In this document: one piece after another, positions 1-9,126 of the stretch
How positions within the stretch are numbered: position 1 is the first letter of the stretch
How the letters are laid out: each line of letters begins with the position of its first letter
Assembly: GCF_937958065.1 (NCBI RefSeq)
Contig: NZ_CALFXI010000002.1
Span: 186,001 to 250,000 of the forward strand
Origin: an uncultured Steroidobacter sp.
Lineage (GTDB): Bacteria > Pseudomonadota > Gammaproteobacteria > Steroidobacterales > Steroidobacteraceae
Direction of reading: 5' to 3'
DNA: 64,000 nt
Notes under the pieces: generated by a model
What the model was told of the DNA's origin: nothing
Databases searched by the model: none
What the model saw: only the letters and a program-made list of their open reading frames with translations
Translations under genes and position numbers: made by a program

Positions 1-150
1 GACTCGCACGGTCTGAACTTCATGACCCGCGTTCTCGAATGTTCGTTTGGCACGCGTCAGAAACGCGACCGCCGTTGCTACGCGATCCAGCTCCAGTGCC
101 GATGTGAGCTCCACGCCCGCCGTGATGGTTCGTACTCGCACCGGATTCAT
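1..150 (-). CDS. DUF711 family protein, N-terminal 50 residues (runs off left edge)
   Basis: An ATG at 148-150 on the minus strand opens a frame that stays open for 50 codons to the window edge. The peptide begins MNPVRVRTITAGVELTS and later has AFLTRAKRTFENAG and HEVQTVRV. This resembles the N-terminus of DUF711 proteins, which typically start with an RTIT-G motif and then a GxEVQT-R motif. The start lies 19 bp beyond the stop of the patatin-like gene, so the two are probably co-transcribed. No strong ribosome binding site is visible. DUF711 has no settled biochemical function. The family call rests on the N-terminus only. Confidence 0.6.
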   Translation of the reverse strand, partial: MNPVRVRTITAGVELTSALELDRVATAVAFLTRAKRTFENAGHEVQTVRV

Positions 151-169
151 CGTTGACTCTGACACCGAT

Positions 170-3013
170 TCACTCGTTTTCGACTTTGAACGCCCGACGC
201 TTCCGGGTCGGGCTCATGTAGCTCGCGACCCTCGCGAAGAAATCGCCGAAATCCTGTGGGGCCGAACCGCGCAGGATCTGCTCCAGCGAATGCAAGCCCA
301 GCGCGCGATAGCTCTCGAACTGCGACTCGCTGAACCATTGGTCGCTGGTGGGCTCGTGCGGGAACGAGTCGACCGTCCGGGCATAACTGTACACGTCATA
401 GGGCACGGGATGCTCGCCCCGCCCGCGCAGCGTGGGCTTGATGTACAGCAATCGGCCGGGTGGGGTGCCTTTATCGACGGCATCGTAGTCGATGCGTGCG
501 GTGGCGCAGTACAGGCCCTGCTTCGCGGAGCTGTTGGGATAGATCTCGATCTCCTTTTCGAAGCGGATCGGAATCCCGAAGTCGATGCGGATCTTGCGAA
601 TGGCATTGCCCAGGTCGCCGAGCTTCGCATCCGGATCGCAGCCGGCGTCGCTCACCACGATGTAGCGGCAGCGGCGCAGCACCACTTCATACAGACCGAG
701 ATTGTCGAAGTGGCCGCCATCGGACAGGTTCACGTACTTGAAATCCGGCGTCGTATAGCCGAACAGCTCGCCCAGCATCGGCGACAGCGCCTGGCGCGGG
801 CCGGGCAAGTGATACGACTTTTCGCCTCGCGCGTTGGTATTGCCGAGCCATGCGCCGAGACGGACGTTGAACAGCGACATCACGAACGCCAGCGCCGGCG
901 AAGAACAATAGCCCATGTGTGGATTGGCCGCGGCACCCGAGATCGTCACTGCCGTGCCCAGCGAAATGCCGCCCTGTCCGCCGTACTTTTCAGAGGCTCG
1001 ATAGCCTTCATGGAAGTTGCCGCAGAAGTAAGGCGTGATCGAGAACGACTCGGCCTTGCGCTCCTGCCACGCGAGGTTGCCGTCGCGAAGCACGTTCAAT
1101 GTGACATTGATCAACGGCAACAGGCGCTGCGCTCCCTTGCTCGGACGCAGCTTGTGCATGCGCAGATTGTCCGAAGCGTCGAATCCGGTGAATGGATCCG
1201 GCTTGCGATCGGTATGCGATGCGCCCAGGTACGCGCGTACCAGCCGGTTGCGATAGAAGCCGTGCAACGAGAAACGATTCACGTTGACGATCGCGCCCAT
1301 GGTCAAGGCCGCGCCCAACAGCAGCAAGGGCAGCGCCCAGAACCATTCGAACCCGGTGTGGCGCAAGCCAGATTGACGCAGCATGGGATCGGTGAAGATC
1401 CGTTCGGCGGCGACGTTCGAGTTCGTCACGATCCAGCCGCCGAGCGTCGCCGTGGCCCACGACATTACCAGCACGACGCAGATCACGAACACCGGTGCCG
1501 CCAGCGCGAGCCCGACTCGTTGCATGAGCGAAGGCTGGTCCGTGCCGGTCGTCGCGGTCTTGTCCCGGCTGCCGAGCAAAGCAGCGGCCACGCCGGAAAT
1601 GCCGCCCGCAGCGGCCACCAGCGGCTTCAGCGAATTTTCGATCTTGTCGAACAGATACTGTCCGAACAAACACAGCGTGGTGACGACGATCCAGCCGAGT
1701 GCCACGGCGAGAACCCAGGCCGACAGCCGGGCCCACCATTCGCGATCGCCGTCATTGACCAGTGCCGGCCGGGCGCCGGTGACGAATGTTTCGCTCATGC
1801 TCGCCAGCCCCACGAACAACGTTCGCGCCAGCAGGTACAAGCCGAGCAGCACCGGTAAAGTCAGCATCACATACAAGCCGGGATGGTTATAGAGCGGCAG
1901 CAACAGGCCGCGGATGACCAGGGCCAGCAGCAAGGAAACCGCGAGGCCGGAAATCAACAGCGCACCGAGCTCGAACTTGCCGGTGTGCACGCACTCGGAG
2001 GGAATGTCATGACGCAGCCGATACAACAGCTCGACCACCAGCCAGCCCACCAGGGGAATGACCGTACACCAGAGCACCGAGAACATCAGGATGGGATAGT
2101 TGCCCGACGACCAGAAGGATGCATCGAGCGCGACCGCCGGACCGTTTGCGTAGCCCAGCCCGGTGAACGACAGCAGCGCCGCCGCGCCGATTACGGGCAG
2201 CACGCAGAGCAAGGAATAGCGCGAGGAGGGAGTCTCCGGAGCACGCACGAACCGGCGGTGGTAATAAATGGAAAAGCTCGCCAGCAACTCGACGATCACC
2301 GAGGCATACAACAGATTTCTTCCGAGGCTCGGGCTCACCGTGCTCTGTACGACCAGGTAAACCCCTTGAGGAATCACGACCAGCGCGGCCAATAGCGGCA
2401 GTATCACCAGCCAGTTCAGCAGCAGATTGCGCAGGATGATGGCCGCGGCGGTCCACGTGTCGGCCGAGAAAAGACCGAGGCGCGGCGTGAGGTAGTTGCT
2501 GAACTGGCGCAAATGGTCGAGCGGCTTCGGCTCGGGCGCGAGCGGATTGACCGGCTGCTCCGGCTGGCCGCCGAGATCCTGAAAAACTTCCCGGGCGGTG
2601 CCGGTGTGCTGTTGCTGCCGGTGGATCCAGGCCTGCAGCCAGCTGGCGATATAACCGCCCCCGGACACGCTGGAGAGATAATCGAACTCGGGCAGCAGCC
2701 TGTGCTTCGCCAGGGCTTGCAGCACGCCCAGGTTGAACGTCGCGCTACGGATGCCGCCGCCGGACAGGCACAGCGCGGACAGCTGCGGTTGCGCCTTGGT
2801 GCTGTCGGTATCCGCATCGAGCGTGCCGATCATCTGAAACAACTCCCGCAAGTTGTCCTGATAGCGCGCATCGGTACCGGCGTCCTCGGGCTGGCGCGGA
2901 TCGAATTTTGCCGGTTCGAACGATTTCGAGGCGCAGTACTCCGGGCGCAACGCCTGCAGCTCGCGCCATAACACTTCGTTGAATGTAGCGCGCTCGGCAT
3001 TCGGCTCTGACAT
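170..3013 (-). CDS. Patatin-like phospholipase with polytopic membrane region
   Basis: A 947-residue protein. I place the start at the ATG at 3011-3013 (MSEPNAERAT), nine bases after an AAGGA, rather than at an upstream in-frame ATG. Residues 85-90 (GGGIRS) form the patatin oxyanion loop, and SVSGGG at 115-120 holds the expected nucleophile Ser117. A late SDGGHFDN motif (about residue 745) supplies the catalytic Asp of the Ser-Asp dyad. Between the two halves lie roughly eight to ten hydrophobic segments (about residues 190-620), so the lipase fold is split around a membrane domain. Patatin domains hydrolyse acyl lipids. The family call is firm; substrate and topology are inference. Confidence 0.85.
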   Translation of the reverse strand: MSEPNAERATFNEVLWRELQALRPEYCASKSFEPAKFDPRQPEDAGTDARYQDNLRELFQMIGTLDADTDSTKAQPQLSALCLSGGGIRSATFNLGVLQALAKHRLLPEFDYLSSVSGGGYIASWLQAWIHRQQQHTGTAREVFQDLGGQPEQPVNPLAPEPKPLDHLRQFSNYLTPRLGLFSADTWTAAAIILRNLLLNWLVILPLLAALVVIPQGVYLVVQSTVSPSLGRNLLYASVIVELLASFSIYYHRRFVRAPETPSSRYSLLCVLPVIGAAALLSFTGLGYANGPAVALDASFWSSGNYPILMFSVLWCTVIPLVGWLVVELLYRLRHDIPSECVHTGKFELGALLISGLAVSLLLALVIRGLLLPLYNHPGLYVMLTLPVLLGLYLLARTLFVGLASMSETFVTGARPALVNDGDREWWARLSAWVLAVALGWIVVTTLCLFGQYLFDKIENSLKPLVAAAGGISGVAAALLGSRDKTATTGTDQPSLMQRVGLALAAPVFVICVVLVMSWATATLGGWIVTNSNVAAERIFTDPMLRQSGLRHTGFEWFWALPLLLLGAALTMGAIVNVNRFSLHGFYRNRLVRAYLGASHTDRKPDPFTGFDASDNLRMHKLRPSKGAQRLLPLINVTLNVLRDGNLAWQERKAESFSITPYFCGNFHEGYRASEKYGGQGGISLGTAVTISGAAANPHMGYCSSPALAFVMSLFNVRLGAWLGNTNARGEKSYHLPGPRQALSPMLGELFGYTTPDFKYVNLSDGGHFDNLGLYEVVLRRCRYIVVSDAGCDPDAKLGDLGNAIRKIRIDFGIPIRFEKEIEIYPNSSAKQGLYCATARIDYDAVDKGTPPGRLLYIKPTLRGRGEHPVPYDVYSYARTVDSFPHEPTSDQWFSESQFESYRALGLHSLEQILRGSAPQDFGDFFARVASYMSPTRKRRAFKVENE

Positions 3014-3199
3014 AGCGGGTTCCTTCGCTGAATATTTTTCTAATCTTTCCTGCCGACTGTAACACGGGCGGGTCTCGTTGCCCGTTGTCCCCGTTTGCGT
3101 ATGCATGCTGCGGAGATCTATTTTATCTGCAGTCCTGTCGGCGGCGCATCGACAGTGGACTCGACGGAAGGGGTCACCGAGCTGAAGAAGGGGTGAGTC

Positions 3200-3307
3200 A
3201 TGAGCGAACGCGGTGGCAGGCGGCGCATCAGCGACGGCGGCCTGTTTCTCATCACCGTGGTGGTCACGGTTCTGTTGTGTGCCTTATGGGTGGTGGCGGC
3301 GGCGTAG
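3200..3307 (+). CDS. Candidate 35-residue single-pass membrane peptide
   Basis: An ATG at 3200 follows AAGAAGGGG with good spacing and opens a 35-codon frame ending TAG. The peptide has a basic, polar head (MSERGGRRRISDGG) and one hydrophobic stretch (LFLITVVVTVLLCALWVVAA), a plausible single transmembrane helix with the N-terminus inside. It sits alone in the 420-bp gap between the patatin-like gene and the PstS-like gene, both on the other strand. The rest of that gap shows no other convincing gene. I do not recognise the peptide. The ribosome binding site and tidy helix argue for it; its small size argues for caution. Confidence 0.35.
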   Translation: MSERGGRRRISDGGLFLITVVVTVLLCALWVVAAA

Positions 3308-3354
3308 GCTGCCGATGCGCCGATGGTCACCCGGATGTGCAGGGTTACGCGCTG

Positions 3355-3372
3355 CCCGGCATCCTTGCCGGG
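3355..3372. terminator. Short GC hairpin downstream of the PstS-like gene
   Basis: CCCGGCA and TGCCGGG form a perfect 7-bp stem around a 4-nt loop, about 60 bp beyond the stop of the leftward PstS-like gene. No T-tract follows on either strand, so it is a weak terminator candidate at best. Confidence 0.3.
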
Positions 3373-3434
3373 GGCGCGTGAAGACGAAAAGAAAAAGTTG
3401 CAGGCCAGTGCGCCCGCCGGAGGGAAACGAGCTC

Positions 3435-4448
3435 TTAGAGCTTGGCGTCGCGTTTCAGCAACTCATCGATGGTGATGCCCACCTCGGGCACGCCGCCGAA
3501 CACCGTGCCCAGGCGGTTATCCCGGAAATGCTGAAGCGCGGTCTGCGCTGCCTGCTCGGGCAGGGCCACGAAGCCGACCTGACCGGCGAGATCCGGCCCT
3601 TCGGTGAGATAGAACTCGATCAGCTTGCGCACTTCGGGGCGCTGCGCCGACTTGTCGCTCACATAGATGAACAGCGGCCGCGACAGCGGCTGATACGTGC
3701 CGTCGACGACGGTGGCATTGCTCGGCAGTACCTGCGTGCCGTCCTCCCTCTGGATCGGCACCGGGCGCATCCGATCCTTGTGTCCGATGTAATAAGCGAA
3801 GCCGAAGTAGCCGAGCGCGTTCTTGTTGTTTTCCACGCCCTGCACCAGCACGTTGTCATCTTCGCTCGCGGTGTAGTCGCCGCGGCTGGATTTGGCTTTG
3901 CCGGTCACGGCTTCGGTGAAGTAATCGAACGTGCCCGAATCGGCGCCGGGGCCGAACAGCATCAGCGGCGCCTCGGGCCACTCGGGACGAACCTGATTCC
4001 AGGTCGTGACCTGGCCTTGCGAGGCCGGCTCCCACATCTTCTTCAGGTCGGCGACCGTGAGCGACTGCACCCAGTCGTTCTTGGGATTGACGACGACCGT
4101 GATGGCGTCGAAGGCGACCGGCAGCTCGATGAAGTTGATGCCGGCCTGGCGGCACATCTCCATCTCCTCCGTGAGAATGGGCCGGGACGCGTTGGAGATA
4201 TCGATGTCACCGCGACACAGTTTCTTGAAGCCGCCGCCGGTGCCGGACAGGCCGACGGTGACGCGGACGGCGCCGCGCTCGGTGACCTGGAATTCTTCGG
4301 CGACCGCTTCGGCGATCGGGAACACGGTGCTCGAGCCGTCGATGCGGATCACCGGCGCGTCGCGCCCGCTGCCCCCCTGCTTGCCGCAGCCGGCCACTAC
4401 ACCGAGATGAGCGGCGAGCGCCAATACCGCCAGACGCCGTGCATTCAT
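3435..4448 (-). CDS. PstS-family phosphate-binding lipoprotein
   Basis: 337 residues from the ATG at 4446-4448, preceded by a GAGG at suitable distance. The N-terminus is a lipoprotein signal: a hydrophobic stretch ending in VAGC, with Cys21 as the lipidation site. The mature protein has the phosphate-binding signatures RIDGSSTVFPI near its start and SGTGGGFKKLCRGDIDISNA about 50 residues later, as in PstS-type periplasmic binding proteins. It probably binds inorganic phosphate at the outer face of the inner membrane. No pstC, pstA or pstB lies beside it, so it is an orphan binding protein here. A related anion is possible as ligand. No clear Pho box is visible upstream. Confidence 0.85.
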   Translation of the reverse strand: MNARRLAVLALAAHLGVVAGCGKQGGSGRDAPVIRIDGSSTVFPIAEAVAEEFQVTERGAVRVTVGLSGTGGGFKKLCRGDIDISNASRPILTEEMEMCRQAGINFIELPVAFDAITVVVNPKNDWVQSLTVADLKKMWEPASQGQVTTWNQVRPEWPEAPLMLFGPGADSGTFDYFTEAVTGKAKSSRGDYTASEDDNVLVQGVENNKNALGYFGFAYYIGHKDRMRPVPIQREDGTQVLPSNATVVDGTYQPLSRPLFIYVSDKSAQRPEVRKLIEFYLTEGPDLAGQVGFVALPEQAAQTALQHFRDNRLGTVFGGVPEVGITIDELLKRDAKL

Positions 4449-4624
4449 TGACAGAACCTCGTCAGTGTAAACCGACGATTTTGCGGCAAAGACGGCCCAA
4501 AGTCTCGTCAGCCGCGCAACCGAGCCGCTGGCGCAGGCGTTGCCTCCACGGATCGGCCGGGCTTCGTCGATGGCGAAGAAATTACAGGAGAGCGGCAATC
4601 CGCCGACCTCGGGTCGGGGGCGCA

Positions 4625-5806
4625 ATGGGTATGAGACGGCGCGATAAATGGTTGATAGCGGTTGCAATCGTGCTGATTGCAGGCGTGGCGGTCCGCGTGG
4701 CCCTGCCGGGCATGGTTCGCGACTATGTCAACCACAAACTGCAAACGCTCGAAGGTTACCAAGGCCATGTCGATGACGTGGACATCTCACTGATCCGCGG
4801 CGCGTACCGCGTCGACAACATCAAGATCGAGAAAACCGGCGCCGGCCAGCCGGTGCCGTTCTTCAGCGCCGATCACCTCTATTTCTCGGTGGAGTGGCCC
4901 AGCCTGCTGCGCGGCTCCCTGGTGGCACAAGGCGAATTCATCCATCCCAATCTGAACTTCGTCGCGGCCGAGAACAAACAAAAGTCGCAGACCGGCGCCG
5001 GCGTGGACTGGGCCGGTCGACTCGAAGAATTGTTTCCGTTCCGGTTCAACACCGTGCGAGTCCGCGACGGCGCCGTGACTTTTCGCGCGCCAGGCATCAG
5101 GACGGCGGACGCGATCAAGGCGACCGGGCTGGAAGCTCAGCTCACGAATCTGACCAACGTCGCCAACAGTGGCAAGGAAACGTTTGCCGATTTCCAGGCC
5201 AGCGCCCGCGTGCTCGATGGCGGCATGGCAAAAGTCAGCGGCAGCGTCGATCCGCTGGAGCGGCAGCCGACGTTCGATGTGAATCTGGAGCTGCGCAAGG
5301 TGAAGCTGCCGCAAGTGAATCCCTGGCTGCGCCAGTACCTCAAAGCGGATGCCGAGTCGGGCGATTTCGAGCTGTACCTGGAGATCGCCGCCGCCGACGG
5401 CAAATTCAAGGGCTACGCCAAGCCCATGCTTCGCAACGTGAACATGACCAGCACCGAGGAGCACGAAGAGGGCTTGCTGAAGCGCATCTGGGAAGGCGTG
5501 GTGGATTTCGCAGCCAACGTGCTCGAGAACGAGCGGACGCAAGAGGTCGCCGCGCGCGTTCCGTTTACGGGCACGATCGAGAAGCCCACGACCAGTATCC
5601 TCGAGACCATCGTCAGCGTGCTGCATAACGCGTTCGTCAGCTCGTTTGCGCGCTCGCTCGAAGGCAGCATCTCAGTCCGCTCGGTGCGCGAGAACTTGAA
5701 AGAGGTCGGCGAGCCCGCCGCCGCGGACAAGAAGGCGGATGACAAGCAGGGCGACAACAAAAAGCGCAGCAAGCAGCCGGGCTCCGGCGGCAAGCGCAGT
5801 ATTTGA
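4625..5806 (+). CDS. DUF748/AsmA-like envelope protein
   Basis: 393 residues from the ATG at 4625, after a GGGGGC; a second ATG two codons later is equally possible. A basic N-terminus leads into one signal anchor (WLIAVAIVLIAGVAVRVAL). A long domain follows with repeated beta-strand-like segments such as VDISLIRGAYRVDNIKIEK and PTFDVNLELRKVKLPQVNP. This pattern fits DUF748 and AsmA-like proteins, which are anchored in the inner membrane and extend into the periplasm. The C-terminus is a charged, Lys-rich tail. Its stop is 4 bp from that of the convergent rhaK. AsmA-like proteins have been linked to lipid transport and envelope integrity; the exact role here is unknown. Confidence 0.7.
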   Translation: MGMRRRDKWLIAVAIVLIAGVAVRVALPGMVRDYVNHKLQTLEGYQGHVDDVDISLIRGAYRVDNIKIEKTGAGQPVPFFSADHLYFSVEWPSLLRGSLVAQGEFIHPNLNFVAAENKQKSQTGAGVDWAGRLEELFPFRFNTVRVRDGAVTFRAPGIRTADAIKATGLEAQLTNLTNVANSGKETFADFQASARVLDGGMAKVSGSVDPLERQPTFDVNLELRKVKLPQVNPWLRQYLKADAESGDFELYLEIAAADGKFKGYAKPMLRNVNMTSTEEHEEGLLKRIWEGVVDFAANVLENERTQEVAARVPFTGTIEKPTTSILETIVSVLHNAFVSSFARSLEGSISVRSVRENLKEVGEPAAADKKADDKQGDNKKRSKQPGSGGKRSI

Positions 5807-5810
5807 GTCG

Positions 5811-7178
5811 TCAGCCTGAAACCAGCTTGCGCCAGGCTTCGCGATACGCCGGCAACGAGGTGAGCATGAGTGCAGCCGCCGGCGTCATCGATGGAGTCGG
5901 AGCATAGTGAAAGCCAGCGAGATAGCAGGCCGCGCGCGTGTTGCCACCGTCAGCCTGGCTCAGTTCGACGGGCCGTGACGGCAGCAGCGCTCGGAGGATC
6001 GAACCAAACAGCGGATTGCTCGCGAGCGGCCCATCGATCAACACCGTGCCGTCCGCGCCCAGCATTTCGATCAGCAGCTCGCACATCAGCGCGACGTACA
6101 GCGTCGCAAGGCTGGCCCGCTCCGATCCCGACAGAGTAGCGGCGTTGATCAGACGGCCCGCTCGTCCAGCAAACGGCCCGCCGCTCGCGAACGCCGGCAA
6201 TGCCATCGACTGCCGCTCGATCACGTTGAGCAGCGCAGGCAGGTTCGGGCGAGCTTCCGTCCCAGCGATCGCTTCATACTCGCGTCCGCCCATGAATCTT
6301 GCCGTTGCTACGGGTGAGCCAAACGCGTCCACGCTGGCGAGCATGTCGCGATCTTCGCGCAGTCGCGAGAGATCGGCTCGATTCGCCATGACGACAGTCC
6401 AGGTGCCGCTGGACATGACGGTGAATGGCTCGTCGCGTTCGCGCGCGATCAGGAACTTCAGGTACGACGCGTTCGAGTCGTGAATGCCGCAAACGACCTG
6501 ACATTGCGGATCCAGCCCGGTCGCGGCCGCGAGCTCTGCCGAGATCGGGCCAAGTACGTCGCTGGCGAGCTTTCTCGCGGGGAACAGCTTGTCCCAGCCG
6601 CGTGCCTGCGCCAGCTTCGAGAACGTCTGCTCGCGTGGCAGCCACAGATCGGAATGACACCCGAGCGAGGTCACTTCACTGGCCATCACGCCGCTCAAGC
6701 GCCATGCCCAGAACTGTGGATACAGCAGTGCATGTGCGATGCGCGAGAACAGTCGCGGTTGCGCTTCCTGCAAGAAGAACAGTTGCCGGCCGAGGTTCAA
6801 GCCGAGCGGCAGGTCCGGCGAATAGGTGCTCGGATAAGCATCGCGCTGATGCCGATACTCGTCGTTGACCCGCTCGAAACATGCATCTTCATAGTCCGGA
6901 GCGGCAATCACGTGATCGTCGTGATCGATCAGGACCGCGGCAGCGCCATGTGCGACAGGTACGAGGGTGCGAATACGATCTCGATTGGGCGCCTCGCGCA
7001 ACGCGTCGAGCAACCACTGGCTGATCGCTTCCACGTCCAACTCGCGCATGGCCGAAGCTTGAATGACAGCATTCGCTCGTCGGCTGCCGCGAAGCTCGGC
7101 GCCCGAGTGCGGATCGATAACGGACATCTTGGCGTGGGTCTTGCCGATATCGATCAATGCGATCAGCGATTTCGTCAT
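5811..7178 (-). CDS. rhaK: FGGY-family kinase, probable L-rhamnulokinase RhaK
   Basis: 455 residues. The ATG at 7176-7178 overlaps the TGA of the preceding permease gene (ATGA), which fixes the start. The first strand and loop (ALIDIGKTHAKMSVID) form the sugar-kinase phosphate-binding motif. GIHDSNASYLKFL and SSGTWTVV are typical of the FGGY fold. The enzyme would phosphorylate L-rhamnulose to L-rhamnulose 1-phosphate with ATP in the cytoplasm. The substrate is inferred from being last in an operon with the rhamnose importer and facing rhaD-rhaI; the fold alone does not separate rhamnulose from fuculose. In rhizobia RhaK is also reported to be needed for importer activity. Confidence 0.85.
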   Translation of the reverse strand: MTKSLIALIDIGKTHAKMSVIDPHSGAELRGSRRANAVIQASAMRELDVEAISQWLLDALREAPNRDRIRTLVPVAHGAAAVLIDHDDHVIAAPDYEDACFERVNDEYRHQRDAYPSTYSPDLPLGLNLGRQLFFLQEAQPRLFSRIAHALLYPQFWAWRLSGVMASEVTSLGCHSDLWLPREQTFSKLAQARGWDKLFPARKLASDVLGPISAELAAATGLDPQCQVVCGIHDSNASYLKFLIARERDEPFTVMSSGTWTVVMANRADLSRLREDRDMLASVDAFGSPVATARFMGGREYEAIAGTEARPNLPALLNVIERQSMALPAFASGGPFAGRAGRLINAATLSGSERASLATLYVALMCELLIEMLGADGTVLIDGPLASNPLFGSILRALLPSRPVELSQADGGNTRAACYLAGFHYAPTPSMTPAAALMLTSLPAYREAWRKLVSG

Positions 7179-8146
7179 GAGTGACGACCGACCGGCCGGC
7201 CCCACCAGCGTTCGGCGAGCACCGGGAGGGCAACGACAGAAATGAGCAACGCACCGACGATGATGGACATCACGATGCCGGGCACGTTCAGCAAGCCCAG
7301 TCCGAAATTCACCAGGCCCAGCACCGCGGCCGCGAGCAGCACGCCCGGGATCGTGCCTTTGCCGCCCCACACGGAGACGCCGCCGAGGATCACCATGCTG
7401 ATGATCTCCAGCTCCCAGCCCTGCGCGATCGAGGGGCGCGTCGAGCCCAGGCGCGAGGTGAGCAGCACTGCCGCAAGCCCGCTGCAGAGTCCGGTCACTG
7501 CAAACAAAGCAAATCGATAGCGGTCGACCGGTACGCCGGACCATTTCGCAGCGATGGGATTGGCACCGACCGCATAGATTGTTCGTCCCCAGCGCGTCAC
7601 GTGCAGAAACAAGCCGAACATCACGGCGAGCACGATCAGGACGCTCAGCTCGATGGACAACGCCCCGACCGCATAACCCTGGCCGAACACCGAGAACGAT
7701 GGCGGATATTCCTTCAACACGCGATCACCGAGCACCGCGTAAGCGACGCCGCGGAACAGTGTCATCGTGCCAATGGTCGCGACGATCGACGGCACGCGGC
7801 CCAGTGTCACGAGCGCGCCGTTGACCATGCCGGCCGCGAGCCCTGTGCCCAGTCCAATCGCGACCAGGCCGGGCGTTTGAATGCCGGCCGCGGCCGCCAG
7901 TCCCATTGCCACCGACGACAACGCGATGATGGCGGCGACCGAAATATCAATCTCGCCCGCGATGATCAGCAGCGCGAGCGGCAGTGCAATGACGGCACGC
8001 TCGGTGAAGTTGAACGTGGCGTCCGACAACGTCCATACGTCGAGGAAGTACGGCGACAGACTGGCGAAGCTGACGAACTCGATGATCAGCACCAGGGAGA
8101 GCATCGATTCCCAGCGCCACAGGGCTTTGAAGGATGGCATGCTCAT
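7175..8146 (-). CDS. rhaQ: Rhamnose ABC transporter permease RhaQ
   Basis: 323 residues; the ATG at 8144-8146 overlaps the stop of the upstream permease as ATGA, and its own stop overlaps the start of rhaK in the same way. It carries about eight to ten hydrophobic helices and the branched-chain/ribose-type permease loop (LTSRLGSTRPSIAQGWELE, then SMVILGGVSVWGGKG), as in RbsC-like proteins. With RhaP it would form the membrane channel of a carbohydrate uptake 2 (CUT2) importer. The two-permease arrangement and gene order match the rhizobial rhamnose operon. The rhamnose assignment comes from context. Confidence 0.85.
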   Translation of the reverse strand: MSMPSFKALWRWESMLSLVLIIEFVSFASLSPYFLDVWTLSDATFNFTERAVIALPLALLIIAGEIDISVAAIIALSSVAMGLAAAAGIQTPGLVAIGLGTGLAAGMVNGALVTLGRVPSIVATIGTMTLFRGVAYAVLGDRVLKEYPPSFSVFGQGYAVGALSIELSVLIVLAVMFGLFLHVTRWGRTIYAVGANPIAAKWSGVPVDRYRFALFAVTGLCSGLAAVLLTSRLGSTRPSIAQGWELEIISMVILGGVSVWGGKGTIPGVLLAAAVLGLVNFGLGLLNVPGIVMSIIVGALLISVVALPVLAERWWGRPVGRHS

Positions 8147-9126
8147 GCGGCTTGGGTTTCCAGGATGGCGCGTTTCTGTTCGCGTCTTCTCGCGCTCAGC
8201 ACGGCGGCCACGACGATGACCAGTCCATTGATGCCCATCTGCCAGAACGGCGAGATGCCGATCAGCGGCAAGGCATTTCTGATGATGCCGATGAACAGGC
8301 AGCCGAGCACCACGCCCGCGACGGTACCGATGCCGCCGGCGATCGCCACACCGCCAATCAGGCAGGCGGCGATCACCTGCAATTCGAAGCCCAGCGCGAT
8401 GTCGGTGTACGCGACCGCGAAGCGTGCCACCCACAGATATCCGCACAGGCCGGCGATGGCGCCACAGATCGTGTACGCGATGCATTGCATGCGGCCAGGA
8501 TCGATGCCGGTGTACGTGGCGGCAGAAGGGTTGCCGCCAGCCGTGTACAGATTCCGGCCGAGCACGGTGTAACGCATCGACACGGCAAAGACCGCGACGC
8601 CGATGATGGCGAGCCAGGAGAGCAGCGTCAGACCCAGCAGCTCGTATCGAATGAAGCCCAGAAACTGGGGCGACATCTGGTTGTCGTTCACCCAGGTACC
8701 GCCGGACAACAGATAGATCAGGCCGCGATACACCGACATGGTGCCCAACGTGACGACGATGGGCGGCAGCTTGAGTCGCCACACGAGCAGACCGTTGATG
8801 GCACCGAGCAAGGTGCCGCTGACGACAGCGATCAAGAGCACGGGCCCGATACCCAGGCCCGGATAGTTCTTGTTCAACAGCGCGACCAGCATGCCCGACA
8901 GCGCCAGGTTGGCGGCGATCGACAGATCGATGACACGCGTGAGGATCACCAGCATCTGTCCCAGCGCAAGCAGGATCAGAATGGCGCTGTCGTCGAGGAT
9001 CTCCGCGAGGTTGCCGGGGCGCGCGAACTTCGGGAACGCGGCCGTCACCGATACGAATAACAAGACCACGATGGCAGCAAGTGCGAGATCGCGCCGGGCG
9101 GCGGAAGTTTGCATCATGCGAATCAC
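8143..9126 (-). CDS. rhaP: Rhamnose ABC transporter permease RhaP
   Basis: 327 residues if translation starts at the GTG at 9124-9126, which overlaps the stop of rhaT as GTGA. An ATG three codons later (9115-9117) is an alternative. It is a polytopic protein of the RbsC family with the conserved segment ALGFELQVIAACLIGG followed by VAIAGGIGTVAGVVLG near the C-terminus. It pairs with the adjacent RhaQ. Coupled starts and stops across rhaT, rhaP, rhaQ and rhaK imply a single message with translational coupling. Sugar specificity is inferred from the cluster. Confidence 0.85.
   Translation of the reverse strand: MIRMMQTSAARRDLALAAIVVLLFVSVTAAFPKFARPGNLAEILDDSAILILLALGQMLVILTRVIDLSIAANLALSGMLVALLNKNYPGLGIGPVLLIAVVSGTLLGAINGLLVWRLKLPPIVVTLGTMSVYRGLIYLLSGGTWVNDNQMSPQFLGFIRYELLGLTLLSWLAIIGVAVFAVSMRYTVLGRNLYTAGGNPSAATYTGIDPGRMQCIAYTICGAIAGLCGYLWVARFAVAYTDIALGFELQVIAACLIGGVAIAGGIGTVAGVVLGCLFIGIIRNALPLIGISPFWQMGINGLVIVVAAVLSARRREQKRAILETQAA

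Noticed and set aside
47..1858. A 603-codon open frame on the plus strand opposite the patatin-like gene
   Set aside because: It is the antisense shadow of a clear lipase and membrane protein in GC-rich DNA; its translation is Arg/Gln-rich with no recognisable domain.
4440..4624. Possible Pho box between the PstS-like and DUF748 genes
   Set aside because: Only isolated CTGTCA-like words are present, without the spaced repeat pattern.
8134..9060. A 308-codon plus-strand frame across the RhaP permease gene
   Set aside because: RhaP is well supported by overlap with rhaT and rhaQ; the antisense product is Gln/Asp/Arg-rich noise.
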